From assembly GCA_026168455.1 (NCBI GenBank), contig CM047426.1, positions 68,167,342 through 68,231,341 of the forward strand: DNA of 64,000 nucleotides. The letters are read 5' to 3'. The notes beneath the pieces were generated by a model. That model did not search any database. It worked only from the letters and a program-made list of their open reading frames with translations, and was not told the origin of the DNA. This stretch comes from Theocolax elegans. Its lineage: Eukaryota > Arthropoda > Insecta > Hymenoptera > Cerocephalidae. Positions 35,587 to 46,609 of the stretch are shown here, piece after piece. Within the stretch, counting starts at the first letter, position 1. Every line of letters starts with the position of its first letter. A program made the translations under genes and the position numbers.

Positions 35587-36179
35587 ATCGTACTTTCAAA
35601 TACATTGTACTATACCGACCCTGAATGTTGGATGCATTATTTGTTTAATTCCAATTACTTAACATAATGACAGCTACAAAACGGGATAGAGGCGTATATT
35701 TATTATACATTTTAAGTGTATAACAAGTACAAAAGTTGAATTTATGATAAAATATCGTCAAAATTTGAAAAATACGATTTGAAACAATTATGAATATGAA
35801 TACTCTTATGAATTCGACAACTCTTTGTCAACAGGTAACAACGATTTAATTTAATTTTGTAAAAACTGGACAGTGTCCTAAGATATACAGTGCAAATACA
35901 TATGTTCACGATATTGGTAAAAGTTGGAATACTAAAAAAGCAGACACAAGTGCACGACAAAAAATTAAATAGAAAAATTCGATGGATACTAAGACGGTAG
36001 GAAGCTTGTATCATATATTAGGGATGGAAATAGACGTTTTTCCGTTCTGCGTCGGTTCTAAAAAAGAATGCGCTGCCACTATAATCCCTTATTTGAAATA
36101 CCGTAGTTTATTGTTTTTTTTTGTCAATTCAGATAGTTTAACGTTGGTTATATAGTAACTGAAAAAATCAACATTTAAT

Positions 36180-36480
36180 ACCTCACCTCGCAGGTTCTTC
36201 GTAAATATAATCAGCCGCCCAAGCCTTTGAAGAAAAGAAATTTTTGTTTTTTCAATCTTACTACAAGTAGTTTTCGGTTATTAACACAAACACTGGTATA
36301 AAATTAATATAAAACCTATTACAATAAATTAGGTACATGCTCTCGAATTTTCGATGGCTCGATACGTCGCCTCGCAAGTTCTTCGCAAATATAATCAACC
36401 GCCGAAGCCTTCTGAGAAGAGTAATTTTATTTACCTCACATAGTTAACGGTTTATCAATACAAACACTTTTATAATAGTA
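36180..36480. repeat. Hairpin-type tandem units in the right arm
   Basis: Two copies of ctcgca(g/a)gttcttcg(t/c) followed by aaatataatca(g/a)ccgcc(c/g)aagcc are spaced about 180 bp apart, followed by ttttcggttatt and an acaaacact motif. Related to 1-665. Confidence 0.75.
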
Positions 36481-36491
36481 TATTTAGATAT

Positions 36492-36564
36492 AAGTGTGCG
36501 AAGGAAGTGATTTTTGCCCGAGTGTGGTTAGCACCCACGCAACGATCACTTCCTTCGCATACTT
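36492..36564. repeat. 15-bp perfect hairpin stem
   Basis: tgcgaaggaagtgat (36,497-36,511) pairs perfectly with atcacttccttcgca (36,545-36,559), with partial extension outward. The loop of about 33 nt contains gcccgagtgtggttagcacc. The corresponding place in the left arm lacks it. Confidence 0.85.
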
Positions 36565-36993
36565 GTATCGAACTCTAATTTTTTTAACGGAGCGTGCGAA
36601 ACTCGCTGAAGTTAAAAATTAATTATGAGCACTACGAGATGGGGATTGAGAAGTGAAAGAGAATTTTGCAAATGTTTTGTTTCTGTCACATTTGTGAATG
36701 CCTTGCCTATATGTTTTGGATATGGTGGTGTAAATTATAAAATACCAAAAATGGTAATTTAGACAGTTTTTACATTTTTTTCTTAATTTTTAACCTTTTA
36801 TAATTCAAAATTGACTATTTGAATGTAAAAATATAAAAATATTTTTTTCTGTATTCTTCCAAGATTAAGAAAAATAATGGTCGAGATCACTTAGTGTACC
36901 ACAAATATTAAGCAGTATAAAGACATAATTAAAATAGTGAAAAAGTGGTTTTATCCCGAGCTTGTTAGGCACTAGCATGAGGCTCCTCTCTAG

Positions 36994-37034
36994 AAGGTGC
37001 GTGCACAGTTCGACTCGACGAGCACACCCACCTT
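36994..37034. repeat. Hairpin motif, copy with cagttcgactcgacga loop
   Basis: Shares its stem and loop core with 1,270-1,308. It is missing from the otherwise matching left arm near 29,747, where tttgccgag joins agggaagcctcatgctag directly. Confidence 0.8.
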
Positions 37035-37699
37035 TTACACTCGGCAAACGGCAAAGACGGCTTACAGCTATTTATCTGGGTATACGAATTTAAAAATCAG
37101 GTTATTAAAAATGTTTAATTTTTCATTGTTCTTAAAACATTTAATAACGATTTATACTTATTAAAAGGCGCAATCATATACAAATTGTGACAAGGTACTT
37201 TGTACCTGTCAATGTGGTGTTCAACCTAAGATATCCTACTTACCCTCACAATACTAAGCACACATTTTAACTACACTATAACCTATACCTAAGTGCACCT
37301 CATGAACCCAACACTATCTTCACTAGCACACGAGCAGCACAGAAAAATAATCACTGGTGTACGATGAAACTGGTCTCACATCGTAGCTATCTAGGAATGT
37401 ACATCAATGATCAGGAAAGGCATCTTACGGCATCGAACTGCCTCCAGGAGACGTACCACGAATCACTAGAATCATCTAACAGAAAACCTCCAGCAGCAAC
37501 GAACACCAATATGGAACTCCCAGTAGCACCGAGCAACAGCATAGAAGTCTCAACACCTGTAATAAATAGTTAATTAGACGTTGTCTTAATTAGAAGGACA
37601 CAAGGAAGTATGTAACTGTATAAAAGTATTGGCAGCTACATGCAAGCAAAGGATTGGTAAATCAGGTTATGATAATCACAACGTTCGAATACTAAATAT

Positions 37700-39698
37700 C
37701 AACGCCTGAGTGGAACAAAGACCTATCTCGGCAGTTGCTTCGATAAGACCCTATCTCGGCGGCGGCTTGAAGAAAGCCCAATCTCGGCGGCGGCTTGAAG
37801 AAAGACCTTTCTCAAATGAGATTTTTTGTTTTCAAATTTTGTAGTGGCAGTACTGCGCGATTTTAAATTATGGTTTTAAGGCTTCAAATGTTAGTAAAAA
37901 ATTCTGAAAAAAATCATTATTTGATTTTTAATGTTGTCCATGCTCTTGACCTCGTAATTAATAAAGCAGGGTTTGCAGGGGAAAAAAGCCCTGCTTCTGT
38001 ACAAACGCTTCTTACAAACTATTAAAGCCATCAGATAATTTTACTACAGCTTCGTAATCTATTAAAAAATTAAATTATTATAATTAATAATTCAGTAAAA
38101 AAAATTTAAAAGTTTATTTTACACGCGAAACGTTCTATTCATTTCATTAGCAAATGATAATCCCTCAGCTTAGTAAACTTTTTCATCGCCTTTCTATATT
38201 TTATTCCAAAATGCTTATTATTTGCTTTTAAAAGTTAAGTTTCAAGTTTAACTAATTATATTTAAACAAATATTAAACAATGCTTCCAATAAATTAACAA
38301 TTTGATTTTTAGTCCAGCACCTGCGCATGTTCAAAAAAAAGTCTTCAGTGAATTATTTTTCATCTTTAATAAGTGATATGGTTTACTTAAACAAATATTT
38401 TCACCTTCCATAAATATGTGCAAAAAAATTTGGTCCCTGAACGAAAGGCTACATTTTTTATTATTTCGTCTTGTAACCTTTTGCCAGGAACCCAAACTTT
38501 TTGCACATATTTGGAAGGTGTATTAATGTTTTTATTGAATTAATTTTGCACCTGTTAAATACATTTCAAAATTTACTAATTTATGTTTTTGTTTTATTTC
38601 AAGTTAACTCGGTCCTGATATCAATAACTTTTTATAAACTGTTCGCCATTTTTAGTTTAACGTTTAAAATTTTTACTATGTTCAGTAGTTTATTTTGCTA
38701 GAAAGTTTTTTGCATTTAAATTTATAGAATTAATAATCTATACTTTTGTACCAAAAATTGCGACATTTATTTATTAAAAAAATATTAATATTTATCAAGT
38801 TAAAAGACGAGCTAAATTAATTGAATTTATTCATTATTGATGTACGAGAAAAATTATTACATAAATCCATAATCAATTTCTAATCCGAAATTAATAATTG
38901 TATTCTACTTCTTACGTGTGAAAAGGTAAGGAGCGAGCGATAAAGAAAAAACTGGGCGACGCGGCATTTTAAGACGGTCAGCTGACTGCTGCTGGCATCG
39001 GCGAAATAGAAACACACCCAAGAGAGCTCAGACTGCTCGGAGAGCGGCAGTCCGACAGAGCGCGCAATAAACTTATTCGTTGCATTACAGACCTCGACTG
39101 CACCGGATATCTGTCACTTGGAAAATGTTCGAACTATTCGATAGGATTATATAAAGCACAGTGAATATACGAAGAATTACAAACTAATTAGAAATTTAAA
39201 AAATTCATACCAATTCCATAGCTAAGCATGGAAAATTAGGTAAATATTATTTATTTTTACTTAAATTTTTTTTACTAAATTATTAATTGTAATAATTTAA
39301 TTTTTTAATAGATTACGAAGCTGTAGTAAAATTATCTGATGGCTTCAATGGTTTGTAAGAAGCGTTTGTACAGAAGCAGGGCTTTTTTCCCCTGCAAACC
39401 CTGCTTTATTAATTACGAGGTCAAAAGCATGGACAACATTAAAAAACAAATAATGATTTTTTTCAGAATTTTTTACTAACATTTGAAGCCTTAAAACCAT
39501 AATTTAAAATCGCGCAGTACTGCCACTACAAAATTTGAAAACAAAAAATCTCATTTGAGAAAGGTCTTTCTTCAAGCCGCCGCCGACATAGGGTCTTCTC
39601 GAAGCGGCGGCCGAGATATGGCTTTCTTCAAGCCGCCGCTGAGATAGGGTCTTTTCGAAGCAACTGCCGAGATAGGTCTTTGTTTCACTCAGGCGTCG
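37700..39698. mobile_element. 2.0-kb TIR element inside the right arm
   Basis: Both ends begin c(a/g)acgcctgagtg, and the inverted repeats extend about 400-435 bp (37,700-38,113 and 39,262-39,698). Directly inside each end lie ~29-bp GC-rich tandem repeats (gaccctatctcggcggcgg type), three on the left and four on the right. ATAT flanks both sides. The left arm of the host repeat keeps the uninterrupted sequence at about 29,131, so a 4-bp target duplication is likely. No transposase frame is visible; it is non-autonomous and of unknown superfamily. Confidence 0.85.
38400..38521. repeat. Internal hairpin of the 2.0-kb TIR element
   Basis: caccttccataaatatgtgc (38,401) pairs with gcacatatttggaaggtg (to 38,520), continuing through aaaaa and ttggtccctg / ccaggaaccc. 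The loop is about 45 nt. Confidence 0.75.
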
Positions 39699-39835
39699 AT
39701 ATATTAATACAATAAACACTCCCTGAGCAGTTAGTTATTACCTTTAAAAGCAACATGTAATCTTCGCAAAAATTATACAATCTCGATGCTCCGCAGCAGC
39801 TGGTCTAACGCCCACAGCTGATCGAGCGTCGTTAG

Positions 39836-39868
<33 letters not shown>
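39699..39868. repeat. Right arm of the large inverted repeat, outer end
   Basis: The inverse complement of 28,968-29,134, ending in the (GA)n tract at 39,838-39,870. Confidence 0.85.
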
Positions 39869-39872
<4 letters not shown>

Positions 39873-40012
39873 GATGATCTGATATCGGTCGTCCCGTAAA
39901 CCTGCAACAAAGAGAAACTTATTAGCCGATTAGCAAGCATACACCATCACCAGAAATAGCGTTCTCCTCGCATCAAGCAGCAGCCATTACGGGAAGCCGT
40001 CCTCGAAATATT

Positions 40013-40172
40013 CGCACGGCCGCGAACACTCATTGTAGAATGCGCGCGGGACGACGGCGGTCGACGAACGACTCGATGCGAGAAGCTGCGCGCGCACTTC
40101 GAAGCAGTGAACGAGTCGAAGCTCGATAGAGCCCTTCAGTACGTCATCGCGGCAACATTGACGTAATACGTA
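40013..40172. repeat. GC-rich dispersed repeat, copy 2
   Basis: A diverged copy of 677-858 with gacgacggcggtcgacg, gcgcgcgcac, aagcagtgaacgag and catcgcggcaaca. It lies just outside the right end of the large inverted repeat. Confidence 0.7.
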
Positions 40173-40299
40173 TCCATCGATTGGTGAAAACTCGCGTGCT
40201 CTTCCTGCTGCATCGCGACCATGTTCCCCATGTTCTTCATATATTCTTCTATTTCCCTGATTTCCATTAACTTAAATTTTCAACGGATTCTTTTTGACT

Positions 40300-40448
40300 A
40301 TGTTGCTTCAGTTATATATCTTTGATCTGCGAATCTCGAGCATCCTATTCCATTTTCGAGCTGAAAGAAACCCAGGGAACACCGGAAGGATGGCGATGGC
40401 GCGTGGACCTGCACAACATTGTTTTGTCGGGTACGACATCCCCTTAAA
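40300..40448 (-). repeat. Probable solo LTR edge of the minus-strand Gypsy family
   Basis: On the minus strand a purine run (aagggga, 40,445-40,439) precedes tgtcgtacccgacaaaacaa and gttgtgcaggtcc, matching 2,673-2,610. No pol sequence adjoins it. The inner LTR limit is not defined. Confidence 0.45.
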
Positions 40449-40920
40449 GCATGTGTGTCGCAGTTGTCTTACATTGTCGCGGTAAAGTGTTAATAAAGTT
40501 TGTATTTCGTGTATGTTTTTAATAAATATCGTGTCCACGAAAATGTATCTATATATATATTTATATAGTTGTTTATTAAAGTTTACAGTTTCTGTTAATT
40601 GCGCATAATTTATTTACTTCCTGACCCTTATCTTCCTATTCCCGGGATTGTGTAGTTATCGCCCTCAGAACTCTGAAGCCGTTGAAGTGGCCGGGTGTAC
40701 ACACCGATGATACTCTTGTAAATGTACATATTTATATAAATTGTGAGTGATCATTTTATCCCGGCTACACTTTGTAGGTAATAATTGAAACTTTGTAGGT
40801 ATATTGTTTATGATACTAGCATGTAAGTTTCAGTGTGTGAGCCGTGCTCGAAACGATAACACCGTCGCTATGTGTAAATATTTATTTTCATGGCCCTGCT
40901 TACGATGTCACCAAGGTAAG
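40449..40920. other. No feature identified
   Basis: Mixed-composition DNA without a recognised motif. Confidence 0.4.
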
Positions 40921-41565
40921 AATAGTATATTACATACCATGGCCAGTAAAATAAGAAATGTCTCAGATCACATGTAATTGTCGGCCGAGGAGAAGTCGAG
41001 GTGGACGATAATGTGATCTGAGGCTTTCTTTTTTACTGGCCAAGGTGTGTATACTATTTGTCTGCTCGATGTTGCCGGAAAACGGCAACTTCAATTCGCG
41101 CAACGGCCGGGAAGTTGCCGCTTTCTGCTCGACGTTGCCGGAAATCGGCAACTTCAATTCGCGTAGCGGCCAGGAAGTTGCCGCTTTCCGGCCGGAGGGC
41201 AGAAATAGTATATTACATACCATGGCCAGTAAAATAAGAAATGTCTCAGATCACATGTAATTGTCGGCCGAGGCGAAGCCGAGGTTGACGAACATGTGAT
41301 CTGAGGCTTTCTTTTTTACTGGCCAAGGTGTGTATACTATTTTTCAGCTCGACGTAGCCGGAAATCGGCAACTTCAATTCGCGTAGCGGCCAGGCAGTTG
41401 CCGCTTTCCGGCCGGAGGGCAGAAAAATAGTATACACACCTTGGCCAGTAAAAAAGAAAGCCTCAGATCACATTATCGTCCACCTCGGCTTCGCCTCAGC
41501 CGACAATTACATGTGATCTGAGACATTTCTTATTTTACTGGCCATGGTATGTAATATACTATTCT
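40921..41565. repeat. Array of three long hairpins separated by short GC-rich hairpins
   Basis: Three ~139-bp imperfect palindromes start and end with an aatagtat...atactatt border. They contain ggccagtaaaataagaaatg, ctcagatcacat and the inverse. They lie at 40,921-41,059 and 41,204-41,342 (direct) and 41,426-41,565 (inverted). The spacers are themselves palindromic: ccggaaatcggcaactt pairs with aagttgccgctttccgg, two partial units in the first spacer and one in the second. The repeated short minus-strand peptides (LRELKLPISG) come from these spacers. Confidence 0.85.
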
Positions 41566-44500
41566 TCATCCCCCCGCCGAAAGTACGTGTTTCCCGGCCG
41601 CATATGGATACGGGAAGAGCGACTTTTGCGGCCGGCAATTTTTGAGCACCTCAAAATTGAACTACTTTTTCTATATTTTTTTTTCAATACTTAAAATTGT
41701 TTTTGAGGACTGAAAATACATGGATATGTTTGTTACTCCGCCTAGTTTATAGTAATATTTTTTTAACATTTTTTTTCTTTAGTTAGTGTGTTTTTTTTTA
41801 TTTTCCCCTAAGATGTCCGTCTGGCTCGGGCCTCCTCTATTCTAATTGTAGATCATTTGAAATATCTAGCCTTTGGATACTTTCAATGATAGTTCTGTCA
41901 ATAGAATGTTGCGAAATATTTTCCATATTGATTTCTATATCTGTATAGTACCAATTATTTTGATTCAAAATACAAGAGCCAAAAGAACTTTGTTGCGTCT
42001 CACATGGAAATGTTCATTGAATACCTCTCGTCTAACTACAACAACGCTCAATGTTGAAGATGTTGTTGGCAATGAATTTTGTTATTTAAGTCACATTTTG
42101 TCCTATATTTATTATATTTCTTTTAGAAATACATTAATCTGGAATACTACTTTTCCAAATGTATTGATTATTTGAGAATCTTTGCACTCCAGACAATCTA
42201 TTTATCTACTATTATAAATTAATCTATATGCGAGAAAAATATTTAGAACAAGATAAATATGCTTTTTGCGTCTACTAGTTAATTTAATAAGTTTATAATA
42301 TGACAATAATGTAAATTTTAAATTAACTAAGAGAGTGTAGTTATTTATTATTTATATATATTAATTATTTATATTTATTGAAAATTGAAAATTGTATAAT
42401 AATCAATAGGTAAACATAGACTTATAACAAATTACGAATGTAATTACAGGTTTGTATATATATTGAATTTTCTTAATGTAGAATGAAAACAATATATCAC
42501 TAATATAATCACATTCTAAAGTAAAAATTCAATGTTAAATATAATAATTTCTTAGAAGCTTACTTCAATGTCCCTATAAAGATATATATTCCTTAATAAA
42601 TTTTTTATGAACACTTGAATGTTCGCGAATGTTCTAGAGTTGATAAAGTTTTTATAAAGAATACTTTTTGATTACTTGATACATTGTGTTTTTACGGTTA
42701 TTATCGGCATATATTTTAGTTAGTTCCTGAAATTTATAGTCTAAAGCTAAATCTTTTACCACGATTATTATAATGATACTTGCTAATTACCTAAATCTCG
42801 AATAAAGTTTTCGAATATCTGAAAACATAGCATTTCCACAAAGTAAATTTTTCACGAACATTTAGAGATCTCACTTTTATAAGCTTATTTTGTTCAAAAT
42901 TAATCAAATTAAAATATTGATAATTCAGTAGATCTGCAAGACTACAATTTTCTAGCTGTAATTTTACAGCATTTTTTTATTATTCACATTACAAAATAAT
43001 ACAAGATTATTTGAAAAATAATAATTTACAATAGTTTATCTTTAAAATTCAATAATTTAAAATATTTTTTTGAGAATATCTAATGCAGCATTGAGACGCT
43101 TATCTGTATAAAAAAGATGACTCTTACTTTGTCTTCTAGAATAAACTTTTACCACAACATCATATAGCTATTAGTTCCGTATCAAAGTATGTTTTCGTTG
43201 AGAAGGATAAACCATCTATGTAGCCCTTAGGGTAAGTGGTGATAGTTTCAAGAAACAGTAACTCTATTGCAAGATTTAAAGAGTTCGGGATGCAAAAAAT
43301 TATTAAACTAAAAGTTAATAGTAGTTGTAGGTTAGTAATATATCAATAATAAATAGTTTTTCGTATCTAACTAATGTAAATAATGATACGCGTATTATTT
43401 ACAAACAATATAAATTTCAAATTTTTTTTAAACAAATTTCTACTTGCAATTTTTGTATAATTTTAGTAAACAAAATTGTGCAATAAAAGTATAGCATAAT
43501 ATGATTTTTACCGAAATTTTGACACTTGCACACAGTCAAATTTACATAAGAGTGGGAAATGTCTTTTTTACAATCGCGAAACTCTATAATTCTATTTGTC
43601 GAAAGACATTCATCATATATGGATCTATATATTACCATTAAATATTGTACTAATTTGATGTGTTATGATTATACGTCAATATTATAGTGAAATTGTATAG
43701 CCATTGTTGCTATACCATCAATTACCATATTAATATAGACGTCTGTGGAGAATCAATGTTCAATTCTTAGTATGAATGTTTTATGAATTTATGAAATGAA
43801 TTTATGAAAAGGTATACCATATAGTATTACTTACATTTTAACTGGTGCGTATATTATGAAATATAAAAAAGTGTAGGTTACGCGTATAATAGTAATAAAG
43901 TACAAAAGCAGATAAAATACGATAATATAATCGAAATGACTGCGAAAATCCAGTTATTCGAGTTATTCTGACATTTGTAAACAGATGTTACATTTGAGAA
44001 TACTAATTAGTTGAGTTTTAGAATATTCCGTTACGTATGATGTAAAGTTCCGTACAGCTCTTGTGATTCGCGTATTAAAATGATGCAAAACATAAAATAA
44101 CACTTTAAATCAATACGGAAGTTATGTTACCCCCACGAACATTTAACGGGCGCAAGTTGTAATATAATCTTGTTACACAAATTTTATTACCCGATAAAAG
44201 CTATAATAAACTGCACGCGCTGAGGATCCTTGAAATTAAAAATATAAGTACGTTAAAACTTACTTCAAGATTTTGATTTCTTAATAAAACTAAAATAAAA
44301 TTGACACATATATATTCATATATACATACATTTTTTATGACTGTGCATACGGGTATATACATTACATGTGTATTTGTACTCTTCATAGATTTAATTCACG
44401 GTCATGATTCCGATTTCCTTGCAATTATGTACACTTTAAAATACATCTAATTTAAATTTTTAGAATTTTTAGAAAGAAATTTTTTAATTTTTGAAAAATA

Positions 44501-44886
44501 ACCAAAAATTTATTTTTTATGATAGTTTTTCCCAAGATGTAGACCGCGTTACAAAGTATCTTTTTTAGTTCCAGTAATTATTTGATATTGTAAGGTGATA
44601 CGCTGTTAATTAATCATTTTAAATGAAATTAAATTAAATTAATGCAGCTATTTTTCTCGAAAAACGTAAATTGACTAAGTTCAATTTAATAAATAATTAA
44701 TTTAAAAATTGCAAACAACGAGATAATTCACAATATCTATTATTTATTTAAAAAATTTAGTTTGTTAAACATGTTATAAAGACATGTATAAAGAAGCAAA
44801 CAAGTCGTTATTTATTGAAATTACATAAAAATTTGAAGAATTTCATGACTTTAATGCAATGCGGTAGTTTGTAAAGACAAATTTGT
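41566..44886. other. AT-rich DNA, no gene seen
   Basis: After a short GC-rich edge (41,575-41,640, cccggccgcatatgg and ttgcggccggcaa), the rest is strongly AT-rich without supported features. Confidence 0.5.
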
Positions 44887-45110
44887 AACTAAAATATTGT
44901 TACGTATGAAAAGGAGAGAAGCAAGAAATAAAAAGGCGGACTGCGGGATTCGACCCCGGGACCTCAATGTGCGAATCGCGCGCTCTGACCGTTGAGCTAC
45001 CGTCCACCCGACGGAGCATCGACGATACGACCTACACTTCTTATCTGTCACTCAACGCCTTCTGATATGTTTAAGTCGCGCGGCGATGTCCGTGACAATA
45101 TAAAATTAGA
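44887..45110 (-). ncRNA. tRNA-like Pol III-type unit, copy 2
   Basis: On the minus strand: cacggacatcgccgcgcgac, gtgacagataagaagtgta, cgtatcgtcgatgctccgtc, then the tRNA-like part (about 45,010-44,936). That part has ends ggtggac / gtccgcc, A-box tagctcaacgg, B-box gggtcgaatccc and a T5 run. A conserved tail follows (tttatttcttgcttctctcc, ttttcatacgtaacaa). Acceptor pairing is kept relative to copy 1 with one G-T wobble. The shared leader shows the repeat is longer than its tRNA-like head. Confidence 0.6.
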
Positions 45111-45534
45111 AATCTGAAAAAATGAGTACGTCATGTCACAATAATATAGGATAATTTTACAGAGCTAATTAATCGAAATAATCAATTCATTGCTTCTAGA
45201 TAGATATCACAATTTTGCAAGTGTTGATAATAAAAAATGATTTAAATTTGTCTAAAAAAATTGTTTAAATTTCTAGCAAAGTATGGCACTTAATTTTAAA
45301 TTATTGATAAGAACATCTTTCTAGATTCGAACTTTCCATTTTATACTTCGTAGTCTTTTGTTCTATACTAACTGAGATATATTCTGCTCATAAATCTATA
45401 TTATTTTCAACTTGTAACATTCAAATTTTATTTTAACTGTTTTTTACACTAAACTTGAAATAAAGATATTGTTAAGAATAATGAAATAGAGTGGATAATT
45501 TTTTCTAATAATTTAAAATAAATTTATTATCTTG

Positions 45535-46390
45535 ACAAGGGGAGTACATGACCTCCGGAAAACGGATCTTACCCTAACTTTGGTATACCTTTTGTAATGT
45601 AGAAATATGAAGAAAGCCAAGTTATTACTAGCCAATGGTCACTTACGAAACTTATTCGACATCTAACAATGTTTTCAATGAAAATTACTTCCATTTGGAT
45701 CGCTTATAACTCGAAAACGAATATTGATAGTAACTCAAACCCAGAACTAAAAGATAGTTGAGTTCAAGTAGATATAGTTTGAAAAAAAATTAAATTGTTC
45801 AATTTGGTGCATAGTTATGAAGAAAATTAGAAATTGAAGAATTTTAAAATAAAATAAAAAAATCAATTTTTTATACTATGTTTTTTATTATTTTAACGTC
45901 ACTCTTTTATGTTCCCAAATCGGTGCTAATCAGCGACGGAAGTCATACGATGTCTTTGTTAAGAAAGCACTTGTTGGAAATACATTCCCCAGTGGTGCTT
46001 GTATCAATCGGCCGGGACCGGGAATCGAACCTGGGACCTCTAGATTATGAGCCCGACGCTATCTAATTTTTCATACTATATTTTGGTTAAAATTTCTTCA
46101 GTATCTAATTTTATTCATAACTTTGCTCCAAATTAAGGAATTTAAGCTTCTTTTTTTTAAATTATATCTACTTGAACTCAAATTTCTTTTGGATTTTGGT
46201 TCGAGTGCCTATTTCTATTTGTTTCGGGGTTATAAGCGATTCAATTGGAAGTAATTTTCATTTAAATTATTATTAGATGTCAAGTAGCATTGGCAAGTAA
46301 TAACTTGACTTTCTTCATATTTCTACATTACAAAAGGTATACCAAAGTTAGGGTAAGATCCGTTTCCCGGAGGTCATGTACTCCCCTTGT
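45535..46390. mobile_element. 856-bp TIR element with a tRNA-like core
   Basis: acaaggggagtacatgacct begins the left end, and its complement ends the right one at 46,390. The arms pair for about 320 bp (ggtataccttttgtaatgta, cataacttggctttcttcat types). The non-palindromic core (about 45,890-46,075) contains a tRNA-Met-like 3' half on the minus strand. No transposase frame is seen, and no clear target duplication was found. Confidence 0.8.
46011..46063 (-). ncRNA. tRNA-Met(CAU)-like 3' half
   Basis: The minus strand reads gcgtcgggctcataatct (anticodon stem and CAT anticodon), then agaggtccc and ggttcgattcccgg (T arm). The D arm and 5' acceptor are missing or fused, so it is a partial tRNA-derived sequence. 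Confidence 0.55.
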
Positions 46391-46609
46391 GAGAGTCAAT
46401 CAATTCGCATAATACCTATTAGGGACGAACATCGTAATGTATAGAATGATGGCACTATCACCTAATCTTGAGCCTCGGTAAAAATTCCTATAAAAATGCA
46501 TTATTTCGAATGTCGCAAAAGTAATCATAGGCACAAATTTTTTACACACTGTAGACTTCTTGCCCTAAATGTAAGTCAATCGACATATACTTTTAACTAT
46601 GACCAGTAA
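46391..46609. other. Spacer, nothing recognised
   Basis: No supported feature. Confidence 0.4.

Larger units (their letters stand above)
34987..37699. repeat. Right arm of the large inverted repeat, inner part
   Basis: Inverse complement of the left arm, with extra sequence. A direct duplication within the arm repeats the motifs tgaaaaatacgat, cacgatattggtaaa and gttggaatactaaaa at about 35,025-35,170 and 35,765-35,940. Hairpin cassettes lie at 35,553, 36,497 and 36,994. The arm is broken at 37,700 by the TIR element and resumes at 39,699. Confidence 0.8.
28968..39868. mobile_element. Large foldback-type composite, ~10.9 kb, Gypsy remnant in the loop
   Basis: The sequence from 28,968 inward to about 31,090 is found in inverse complement from 39,868 inward to about 34,987, allowing for insertions. 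Landmarks are cgacgctcgatcagctgtgg (29,004 / 39,826), the block around gtgattatttttctgtgctg (29,428 / 37,335), aggtggcga-type sequence (30,600 / 35,470) and ttgcaattgcaatctatatt (30,799 / 35,260). The loop (31,091-34,986) is a broken Gypsy element. Both ends lie in a CT/GA tract. Either this is a long-TIR foldback transposon that took in a Gypsy copy, or two copies of one element inserted in opposite orientation. No own transposase was found. Confidence 0.75.

Noticed and set aside
40963..41437. Repeated minus-strand peptides containing LRELKLPISG
   Set aside because: The repetition follows the DNA hairpin spacers; frames are short and carry no independent sign of coding.
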